Notes under the pieces: model-generated | Seen by the model: only the letters and a program-made list of their open reading frames with translations | Told to the model about the DNA's origin: nothing | Database searches by the model: none | NCBI GenBank assembly: GCA_030039005.1 | Contig: JASHQT010000399.1 | Coordinates: forward strand, 1 to 8,576 | Length of the DNA: 8,576 bases | Direction: 5' to 3' | Source: Bryobacteraceae bacterium | GTDB taxonomy: Bacteria; Acidobacteriota; Terriglobia; Bryobacterales; Bryobacteraceae | Made by a program: the position numbers and the translations under genes | Part shown: positions 1 to 6,259 of the stretch, in pieces | Layout of the letters: each line of letters begins with the position of its first letter | Position numbering within the stretch: position 1 is the stretch's first letter

Positions 1-525
1 CATTTCGGCGCCATCGAGAACCAGCACAGCCGGCATATCCTGGATGTCTCCGTCGCTCCGGCGCGCGTCGAGTCGCGCGTCGCGCATGAAGCCGTCGAGT
101 TGGCGCGCTGCGTTCTCGAAAAGCTGGATGTCGTCGGCGTGCTGTGCGTAGAATTTTTTGTCACGCACAACGAATCGCTGCTGATCAACGAGCTTGCGCC
201 GCGCCCGCATAATTCCGGCCACTTGACCGTGGACGCCTGCGTCACCAGCCAGTTCGAGCAGCAGTTGCGCGCGGTGTGCGGATTGCCGCTTGGCTCAACC
301 GAGATGCATCGGCCCGCCGCGATGGCGAATCTGTTGGGCGATTTGTGGGCCTCGGGCGAACCGGATTGGCCGGCCGCGCTCGCGTTCCCCGACGTGAAGC
401 TGCACCTATACGGCAAGCTCGAGCCGCGCCCGGGGCGCAAGATGGGACACCTCACTGCGCTGAATCCCGATCCCGAGGAAGCTTACCGCACCGTACTCGC
501 CGCGCGCGACGCACTCGCCCGCTAA
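1..525 (+). CDS. purK: PurK, 5-(carboxyamino)imidazole ribonucleotide synthase, C-terminal part (5' end outside window)
   Basis: PurK is a cytosolic ATP-grasp enzyme that carboxylates AIR with ATP and bicarbonate to give N5-CAIR in de novo purine synthesis. The frame is open from base 1 to the TAA at 523-525, giving 174 visible codons of a protein that is usually 360-400 aa, so the N-terminal half lies upstream. Numbering from the first visible codon, an ENQH...ILDVSVAPA segment (6-22) matches the family ENxH...LDxSxAPA stretch. The ATP-grasp core shows E51 in CVEFF and then NELAPRPHNSGH (63-74), the PurK signature carrying the metal-binding Glu and Asn. The C-terminal part, with LYGK and ending in a repeated-Ala helix, is the usual small C-terminal domain. 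Truncation is by the window edge, not mutation. PurE usually neighbours purK, so it may lie just upstream. The next gene follows within 3-30 bp, implying co-transcription. Confidence 0.95.
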   Translation, partial: HFGAIENQHSRHILDVSVAPARVESRVAHEAVELARCVLEKLDVVGVLCVEFFVTHNESLLINELAPRPHNSGHLTVDACVTSQFEQQLRAVCGLPLGSTEMHRPAAMANLLGDLWASGEPDWPAALAFPDVKLHLYGKLEPRPGRKMGHLTALNPDPEEAYRTVLAARDALAR

Positions 526-555
526 TCGGTGCCATACTATTCTGTAGTGAACACT

Positions 556-1599
556 ATGGAACTCCTCGCGCGGCTCGCGATCGACCATCCCATCATCCAA
601 GGCCCGATGGGAGGAGGCCCATCCACGCCCGAACTCGTTGCGGCCGTATCCAACGCGGGCGGACTCGGCTCGCTCGGCGCGGCGTACCTCGCGCCCGATC
701 AAATTACGGATGCCATTCGCCGCATCCGCTCGCTCACCTCGCGCCCGTTCAACGTCAACCTGTTCGCCGGCGGCTGGAGCACAGATCGGAATTTCGATTC
801 CGGTCCCATGCTCAAAATTCTGGAAGAAATTCATCAGAAGCTCGGGCTGCCCGCGCCGTCAGCGCCTCAGCTCACGCCAGACCCGTTTCCGGCGCAGCTC
901 GAAGCCGTCCTCGATGCGCGTCCGCCCATCTTCAGCTTCACTTTCGGCATCCCCGATCGCGATTCCATGTCGCGCCTGAAATCCCGCGGCATCGCGATCC
1001 TTGGAACCGCGACCACTGTGGACGAAGCTCGTGCGCTCGAAGCCGCCGGTGTCGACGCCATCGTCGCGCAAGGCGCGGAAGCCGGCGCACATCGTGGAAC
1101 ATTTCTCGATTCATTCGAATCTTCGTTGGTCCCGACGCTTGACCTGGTCCGCGCCAGCGCGGCCACGGTAAAGCTCCCCGTCATCGCCACGGGCGGCTTG
1201 ATGGACGGCCGCGACATCGTCGCCGCACTGAACTCCGGGGCTGCGGCGGCGCAATTGGGTACCGCGTTTTTGGTCTCGCCCGAATCCGGCGCTTCCGCTG
1301 TACACAAGCGCGCCATCTTGAGCGCCACGGACGACGCCACGGCTGTTACGCGCGCCTTCTCGGGCCGGCCCGCGCGCGGCATTCGCAACGCATTCATGGC
1401 CAGCGTCGATGGCCGCGACGGCATCCTGCCTTATCCTTTCCAAAATGCGCTGACGCGTCCCATGCGTACGGCCGCGGCTCAGCAAGGATTGCCGGATTAT
1501 CTGTCGCTGTGGGCCGGCCAAGGCCTGGCGCGCGCCCGCGCGATGCCCGCCGGCGACCTCGTCGCGCGGCTCCTCGAAGAAATGGCTGAGTTTTCTTGA
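556..1599 (+). CDS. Nitronate monooxygenase family FMN protein (2-nitropropane dioxygenase-like)
   Basis: This is a TIM-barrel FMN oxidoreductase of the family that oxidises alkyl nitronates such as propionate 3-nitronate. Some relatives are enoyl-ACP reductases (FabK) or act on other substrates, so the exact reaction is open. The N-terminal PIIQGPMGGG and SNAGGLGSLGA motifs, the central AQGAEAGAHRGTF motif (its His is residue 179 from the ATG at 556 and corresponds to the family's active-site region) and the FMN phosphate-binding ATGGLMDGRDI and AAQLGTAF stretches are all present. Length is about 347 aa, normal for the family. ATG 556 is chosen because the protein then starts with MELLARLAIDHPIIQ, like typical members. 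GTG 529 would add nine residues and lie only 3 bp after the purK stop. Neither start has a clear Shine-Dalgarno sequence, so coupling to purK translation is likely. No truncation is seen. Family membership is firm; the substrate is inferred only. Confidence 0.9.
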   Translation: MELLARLAIDHPIIQGPMGGGPSTPELVAAVSNAGGLGSLGAAYLAPDQITDAIRRIRSLTSRPFNVNLFAGGWSTDRNFDSGPMLKILEEIHQKLGLPAPSAPQLTPDPFPAQLEAVLDARPPIFSFTFGIPDRDSMSRLKSRGIAILGTATTVDEARALEAAGVDAIVAQGAEAGAHRGTFLDSFESSLVPTLDLVRASAATVKLPVIATGGLMDGRDIVAALNSGAAAAQLGTAFLVSPESGASAVHKRAILSATDDATAVTRAFSGRPARGIRNAFMASVDGRDGILPYPFQNALTRPMRTAAAQQGLPDYLSLWAGQGLARARAMPAGDLVARLLEEMAEFS

Positions 1600-1622
1600 A
1601 GGAGTGGGTTACTCTGAAATGA

Positions 1623-2333
1623 ATGCAGGCTGTTCGCCAATGGCTGCGCGAGGCGCGGTCTATCGCCGTGCTCACCGGCGCGGGAGTGTCGGCCGAGAGC
1701 GGTGTGCCTACGTTTCGTGGAGCGAACGGTCTCTGGAAGCAATATCGCGCCGAGGATCTGGCCACGCCCGGCGCATTCGCACGCGATCCCAAGCTGGTGT
1801 GGGAGTGGTATGACTGGCGCCGTTCCGTAATCGCGCGGGCCAAGCCGAACGCCGGACACTATGCGCTCGCTGAAGCGGAAACGCGGGCGCGCAAATTCAC
1901 GCTGATCACGCAAAACGTGGACGGCTTGCACGAACTCGCCGGCAGCCGCAATGTCCTCCGCCTGCACGGCAGCATCTGGATCCTGCGCTGCATGGAATGC
2001 ACGCGCGAGCGCGAAGATCGCCGGTCGCCGCTGCCCGATCTTCCGCCGCGCTGCGAATGCAGCGGCTTGCTGCGCCCCGGCGTGGTCTGGTTCGGCGAGC
2101 CGCTGCCCGCGAACATCTGGAAGCAAGCCGAATCCGCGGCGCGCGCGGCCGACCTGTTCCTGCTGATCGGAACATCGGCGCTGGTCTATCCGGCCGCCGG
2201 CCTTGCCCCGCTCGCGAAATCCTCCGGTGCGCGCGTGGTCGAAATCAATATCGCCGAGACCGGACTGTCGGACGCCATCGACGAATTTCTCCAGGGCCCC
2301 TCCGGCGAGTTGCTGCCTCAACTGATCGCATGA
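1623..2333 (+). CDS. cobB: Class III (SIRT5-like) sirtuin, NAD-dependent protein deacylase
   Basis: Sirtuins remove acyl groups from lysine using NAD+, releasing nicotinamide and O-acyl-ADP-ribose. The 236-aa protein is the usual length of bacterial CobB. Visible in order are the NAD-binding GAGVSAESGVPTFRG (19-33), YDWR (63-66) within the substrate-pocket helix, TQNVDGLH (96-103), the catalytic His115 in RLHGS, a zinc site made of Cys123, Cys126, Cys144 and Cys146, and LLRPGVVWFGE (149-159). Tyr63 and Arg66 form the Y-x-x-R pair that in SIRT5 and CobB binds the carboxylate of succinyl, malonyl or glutaryl lysine, so desuccinylase-type activity is predicted in addition to deacetylation. The start is fixed by an in-frame TGA at 1620-1622 directly before ATG 1623. 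A GAAGGAG run at 1598-1604 is about 18 nt away, longer than optimal. The stop overlaps the larC start (ATGA), so the two are likely coupled. Confidence 0.95.
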   Translation: MQAVRQWLREARSIAVLTGAGVSAESGVPTFRGANGLWKQYRAEDLATPGAFARDPKLVWEWYDWRRSVIARAKPNAGHYALAEAETRARKFTLITQNVDGLHELAGSRNVLRLHGSIWILRCMECTREREDRRSPLPDLPPRCECSGLLRPGVVWFGEPLPANIWKQAESAARAADLFLLIGTSALVYPAAGLAPLAKSSGARVVEINIAETGLSDAIDEFLQGPSGELLPQLIA

Positions 2334-3511
2334 AAATCTGTTACCTCGACGCCTTCTCCGGGATCAGCGGGGACATGACGGTCGGCGCACTAATTGACGC
2401 GCTGATCGGCGCCGGCGCCGGCGCGCAGGCGCTCGTGCAGTCGCTTGAAGCGCTCTCTACCGGCGCGAAATTCGAAGTGGAAAAGACCAAGCGGCGCGGC
2501 ATCGCCGCTTCTAAGTTCCGCGTCATTCTCAGCGATGCCGCGGGCGACGGCAAATCTCATCGCCACCTGCACCACATCCTGGATCTCATCGCCAAATCCG
2601 GCATCTCGGATCGCGCCAAACAAAATGCCTCGGCCGTGTTTCAGCGCCTGGGCGAAGCCGAGGCCAAGGTCCACGACATCCCGATCGAGAAAGTCCATTT
2701 CCACGAGGTCGGCGCCGTCGATTCCATCTGCGACATCGTGGGCGCCTGCGTGGGGCTCGATCTACTTGGAGTCGGCGCGGTCTATTGCTCGCCCGTCAAT
2801 GTCGGCAGCGGCACGGTGAAGACCGAACATGGCGTGCTGCCCGTCCCCGCTCCCGCGACCTCCGAGCTTCTCACGGACAAGCCGATTTATGCGCGCGGCC
2901 CGAGCCTCGAATTGACCACCCCCACCGGCGCCGCTATCGCCGTCACGCTCGCTACCGATTTCGGCGCGCTCCCACCCATGCGCCTGGCGACTAGCGGCTA
3001 CGGCGCGGGCGACTACGATTTTCCCGAACATGCCAACGTCCTGCGCGTGTTGATCGGCGAGACCACGAACGCCGAAGAATCCACCACCGTTGCCGTGCTC
3101 GAAGCCAACATCGACGACTCCACTCCACAAGTGCTCGGCTACGCCCTGGAACGCCTATTCGAAGCCGGCGCGCTCGACGTCACGCTGGCTCCGGTGCTGA
3201 TGAAAAAATCGCGGCCCGGCACGCTGCTCAGCGTGATCGCGCGGCCCGAAGATCGCGAAACACTCGCCCGCATCGTCTTCGAAGAAACCACCACACTCGG
3301 CCTGCGCATCTATTCGGCCGAACGCCGCGTGAAGGCACGGCACTCGATTGAAGTCGACACGCCCCATGGGACCGTGCGCATCAAGATCGCCGAGAACGGA
3401 TCTTTTGCGCCGGAATATGAGGACTGCCGCAAGCTCGCCATCGAATCCGGCGTGCCGCTGAAGCAAATTCTCGCTGCCGCTAATCTCGCTTACTTAAAGC
3501 ACTCTCGATGA
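2330..3511 (+). CDS. larC: LarC, nickel-pincer cofactor nickel insertion protein (DUF111 family)
   Basis: LarC uses CTP to insert nickel into pyridinium-3,5-bisthiocarboxylic acid mononucleotide, the last step in making the nickel-pincer cofactor of lactate racemase (LarA) and relatives. The 393-aa protein is full length. The N-terminal YLDAFSGISGDM (5-16) is the family hallmark. A His-rich stretch with H77, H79, H81 and H82 and the VHFHEVGAVDSI segment (H123, H125, E126) are candidate metal ligands. The C-terminal domain has NIDD (260-263) and LMKKSRPG (290-297), typical of the CTP-binding half. ATG 2330 is chosen because it begins exactly at the conserved MKICYLDAFSG start. The open frame extends further upstream only as an out-of-frame overlap with the sirtuin. 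Both ends use ATGA overlaps, with the sirtuin and with metG. No larA, larB or larE is visible. In Lactiplantibacillus plantarum LarC needs a programmed frameshift, but here both halves lie in one frame. Confidence 0.95.
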   Translation: MKICYLDAFSGISGDMTVGALIDALIGAGAGAQALVQSLEALSTGAKFEVEKTKRRGIAASKFRVILSDAAGDGKSHRHLHHILDLIAKSGISDRAKQNASAVFQRLGEAEAKVHDIPIEKVHFHEVGAVDSICDIVGACVGLDLLGVGAVYCSPVNVGSGTVKTEHGVLPVPAPATSELLTDKPIYARGPSLELTTPTGAAIAVTLATDFGALPPMRLATSGYGAGDYDFPEHANVLRVLIGETTNAEESTTVAVLEANIDDSTPQVLGYALERLFEAGALDVTLAPVLMKKSRPGTLLSVIARPEDRETLARIVFEETTTLGLRIYSAERRVKARHSIEVDTPHGTVRIKIAENGSFAPEYEDCRKLAIESGVPLKQILAAANLAYLKHSR

Positions 3512-5436
3512 AATATTACCTCACCACTCCCATCTATTACGTCAACGCCGCGCCGCACCTCGGCACCGCTTACTCCACCTTCGTCGCTGACATGATCAAG
3601 CGCTTCAAAAAAATGGAAGGCTACGATCCGGTAGTGCTCACCACCGGCTCCGACGAACACTCGCTCAAGGTGGAGCGCGCCGCGCAGGCCGCGGGCGTCA
3701 ATCCGCTCGCGTACACGACCAAGATGGCGGCCGAGTTCATCAGCCAGTGGGCCAGGCTGGGCATCGATTACGACCAGTTCATCCGCACTTCCGACCCCAA
3801 GCATCACGAAACCGTACGCTGGCTCTTCGAGCGCTGCGAAAAAAACGGCTACATCTACAAAGGTTCGTACACCGGCGCCTACTGCGTGAGCGAAGAGGCG
3901 TACGTCAACGACGTGAAGCCTGGCGATCCCTGCCCCACCTGCGGAAATCCCACCGAAACGCTGACCGAAGAAAATTATTTCTTCAAGCTCTCGGCATTTG
4001 GCCCGCGCCTGCTCGAGCTCTACGAAAAACATCCCGAGTTCGTGAAGCCCGATCACCGCCGCAACGAAATGATCGCCTTCGTCCAGCAGGGCTTGAACGA
4101 TCTCTCCATCACGCGCACCAACATCCAATGGGGCATTCGCGCGCCCGTGGAAGGCCATCACGTTTTTTATGTCTGGTTCGACGCGCTGATCTCCTACATG
4201 AGCGCCGTGAAGGATCAGGACCTGTGGCCGGCCGACCTGCATTTGATCGGCAAGGACATTCTGCGCTTCCATGCCGTGTACTGGCCGGCGTTTCTGATGG
4301 CCGCCGATCTGCCGCTGCCCAAGCAGATCTTCGCGCACGGCTGGATTCTGCACGAAGAGAACAAAATGAGCAAGTCGCGCGGCAACGTCGTGCGGCCCGG
4401 CCCCATCTCGGACGTCGTGGGCAACGACGCGCTGCGCTATTTTCTGCTGCGCGAGATCACCTTCGGCCAGGACGGCAGCTTCAGCTACGACGCGCTGATC
4501 CAGCGCTACAATGCCGATCTCGCCAACGGCCTCGGCAACCTCGCCAGCCGTACCCTAACGCTGATCCGCCAGAATCGCGACGGACGGATTCCCGATTCGC
4601 CGGGCGCGCCCGACATCGCCGAAACCGCGCGCCGCACCACCGAAAACGCGATGGAGGCGTTTTGCGACTTCAATTTCTCGCGCGGCCTCGAAACGTTGTG
4701 GGGATTCATCTCGGTGATCGACAAATTCATCGTCGAGCGCGCGCCCTGGAAGCTCGCCAAGGATACGAGCGATTTCTCCACGCAGCAGTTGGACGAAACG
4801 CTGTACACCGCCGCCGAAGCGCTGCGCATCTTGTGCGCCTGGATTTATCCGGTGATGCCCAATGCGTCGCGCAACATTTGGATCCAGCTCGGCATGACCG
4901 CGCCCATCGAATCCGTCACGTTCGCCGACTTGCATTGGGGCAAGCTGCCCGCGGGGCAGAAGATCGGTTCCGTGGCCGCCGTCTTTCCGCGCTTGGACGC
5001 GAGCGCCATCGCCAAAATGGAAAATCTCGAGGTGCAGGAAAAGGCGCGGCAGGCGGAATTGTTCGGCGCGCCCAAAGCCGCGGCCGCCGCGGCAATTTCT
5101 GCCGAACCCAAAATCGCCATCGACGACTTCGCCAAAGTGGACCTGCGTGTCGGCCAGGTGCTCAGCGCCGAGCGCGTGAAGGGCGCCGACAAACTGCTGC
5201 ATATGAGGATCGATATCGGCGAGCCCGAGCCGCGCACGATCGTTGCCGGCATCGCCGAGTCCTATGCGCCGGAGCAGATGGTCGGCCGCAAAGTGGTGAT
5301 CGTCGCCAATCTTCAGCCGCGCAAGCTGCGCGGCATCGAATCCAACGGCATGATTGTCGCGGCGTCGCTCGAAGGCGGCAAGCCCGTGCTGGCCGGTTTT
5401 CTCGAAGACGTGCCCATCGGCGCGCGGCTGAAGTAG
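3508..5436 (+). CDS. metG: Methionyl-tRNA synthetase with C-terminal tRNA-binding domain
   Basis: This class I aminoacyl-tRNA synthetase charges tRNA-Met in the cytosol and is essential. The 642-aa protein shows TTPIYYVNAAPHLGTAYS at the N terminus, with the HIGH-equivalent HLGT at 17-20, an insertion domain with Cys126, Cys142 and Cys145, YVWFDALISYMSA, HLIGKDI (245-251) and the KMSKS loop at 286-290. The alpha-helical anticodon-binding domain follows, with a MPNASRNIWIQLG segment. From about residue 535 to the end is an OB-fold tRNA-binding domain of the Trbp111/EMAP type (DFAKVDLRVG, NLQPRKLRG, SNGMIVAAS), joined by an Ala-rich linker. In the insertion domain, the position that is often a second Cys (CVSC) is Glu129, so the zinc knuckle is incomplete or absent, as in several bacterial subgroups. 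ATG 3508 overlaps the larC stop and begins at the conserved MKYYLTTPIYY. Its translation is probably coupled to larC. Confidence 0.98.
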   Translation: MKYYLTTPIYYVNAAPHLGTAYSTFVADMIKRFKKMEGYDPVVLTTGSDEHSLKVERAAQAAGVNPLAYTTKMAAEFISQWARLGIDYDQFIRTSDPKHHETVRWLFERCEKNGYIYKGSYTGAYCVSEEAYVNDVKPGDPCPTCGNPTETLTEENYFFKLSAFGPRLLELYEKHPEFVKPDHRRNEMIAFVQQGLNDLSITRTNIQWGIRAPVEGHHVFYVWFDALISYMSAVKDQDLWPADLHLIGKDILRFHAVYWPAFLMAADLPLPKQIFAHGWILHEENKMSKSRGNVVRPGPISDVVGNDALRYFLLREITFGQDGSFSYDALIQRYNADLANGLGNLASRTLTLIRQNRDGRIPDSPGAPDIAETARRTTENAMEAFCDFNFSRGLETLWGFISVIDKFIVERAPWKLAKDTSDFSTQQLDETLYTAAEALRILCAWIYPVMPNASRNIWIQLGMTAPIESVTFADLHWGKLPAGQKIGSVAAVFPRLDASAIAKMENLEVQEKARQAELFGAPKAAAAAAISAEPKIAIDDFAKVDLRVGQVLSAERVKGADKLLHMRIDIGEPEPRTIVAGIAESYAPEQMVGRKVVIVANLQPRKLRGIESNGMIVAASLEGGKPVLAGFLEDVPIGARLK

Positions 5437-5475
5437 CGCACGCACCGAAATGTGGCGCACCCACTCTTGCGTGCG
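5437..5475 (+). repeat. Two-tier inverted repeat in the metG-tatD gap
   Basis: Immediately after the metG stop, CGCACGCA (5437-5444) is perfectly complementary to TGCGTGCG (5468-5475). Inside it GTGG (5452-5455) can pair with CCAC (5461-5464) around a 5-nt loop. The result is an 8-bp outer and 4-bp inner stem separated by an asymmetric internal loop. There is no U-run after it (the following bases are GGACCTTTAAAAG), so it is not a classical intrinsic terminator. It could be a processing or stability element between metG and tatD, or a copy of a dispersed intergenic palindrome. The pairing is seen directly; the role is inferred. Confidence 0.5.
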
Positions 5476-5488
5476 GGACCTTTAAAAG

Positions 5489-6259
5489 ATGATTGATTCC
5501 CACTGCCATCTCGACAGCGCCGATTTCGATCCAGACCGCGATGCCGTCATCGACCGCGCCCTCGCCGCCGGCGTCGAGCACATGCTGGCCATCGGGACCG
5601 GCACTGGTCCGCCCGATCTCGAAGCCGGCATTCGCCTCGCCGAGCGGCACGCCGAGTTTTACGCAACTGTCGGCATCCATCCGCACGATGCCGCCAAGGC
5701 CGGCCCGGCCGATCTGGGGCGCCTCGCCGATTTCCTCGCGCATCCCAAGGTCCTCGCCCTCGGCGAGATCGGCCTCGATTATCACTACGATTTCTCGCCG
5801 CGCGAAGTCCAGAAATCAGTATTCATCGCGCAAATGGAAATCGCGGCGGCCGCGCGCAAGCCCATCGTCATTCACACGCGCGAAGCCTGGGACGACACGC
5901 TCGCGCTCATCGAAGAGCATTGGACGCCGCACGCGATCGGCGGCATCATGCATTGTTTTTCGGGCGGTCCCGAGCAAGGGCGCCGCGCGATCGATCTGGG
6001 TTTCTACCTGAGCTTCGGCGGCATCGTAACGTTCCCCAAAGCGCTTGACGTGCAGGACGCGGCCAAGTCCGCGCCGCGCGATCGCATTCTGATCGAGACT
6101 GACGCGCCGTATCTGGCGCCCGTTCCCAAGCGCGGCAAACGCAATGAGCCGGCGTTGATCGTTCACACAGCGCAAAAGCTCGCCGAGCTGCGCGGTGAAT
6201 CCTACGAAGCGATCTCGGCGGCCACCAGCGCCAATTTCCGCCGCCTTCTGCTTACCTAA
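5489..6259 (+). CDS. tatD: TatD family metal-dependent hydrolase/DNase
   Basis: TatD/YcfH proteins are cytosolic amidohydrolase-fold enzymes with two metal ions. Members have 3'-5' exonuclease activity and have been linked to DNA repair and DNA degradation; some are D-aminoacyl-tRNA deacylase-like. The 256-aa protein has the standard length and complete metal site: DSHCHLD with H5 and H7, GEIGLDYHYD with E93, VIHTREA with H129, MHCFSG with H155 and IETDAPYLAP with D205. The closing ANFRRLL is the usual family C terminus. ATG 5489 starts exactly at the conserved MIDSHCHLD and is preceded by a weak purine run (AAAAG). It lies 52 bp after metG, a neighbour pair seen in many bacteria, with an inverted repeat between them that may tune expression. 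Its TAA overlaps by 4 bp the stop codon of the convergent - strand gene. Confidence 0.96.
   Translation: MIDSHCHLDSADFDPDRDAVIDRALAAGVEHMLAIGTGTGPPDLEAGIRLAERHAEFYATVGIHPHDAAKAGPADLGRLADFLAHPKVLALGEIGLDYHYDFSPREVQKSVFIAQMEIAAAARKPIVIHTREAWDDTLALIEEHWTPHAIGGIMHCFSGGPEQGRRAIDLGFYLSFGGIVTFPKALDVQDAAKSAPRDRILIETDAPYLAPVPKRGKRNEPALIVHTAQKLAELRGESYEAISAATSANFRRLLLT

Noticed and set aside
276..1142. 288-aa open frame on the + strand
   Set aside because: It overlaps purK and the NMO gene out of frame, is Arg-rich and has no domain.
1497..2321. 274-aa open frame on the - strand
   Set aside because: It lies opposite the 3' end of the NMO gene and nearly all of the sirtuin gene, both with complete family motifs. 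Its composition is that of a mirror frame in GC-rich DNA.
1997..2329. Upstream extension of the larC frame inside the sirtuin gene
   Set aside because: The extension is out-of-frame sirtuin sequence, Arg/Ala rich, and LarC proteins begin at the MKICYLDAFSG start encoded at 2330.
4555..5460. 301-aa open frame on the - strand
   Set aside because: It is antisense to the metG anticodon-binding and C-terminal domains and has no recognisable motif; His/Asp/Gly/Arg-rich composition is typical of a shadow frame.
3747..5492. 581-aa open frame on the + strand
   Set aside because: It is a frame-shifted reading of metG, extremely Arg/His/Ala rich, with no motif. The metG frame is unambiguous.
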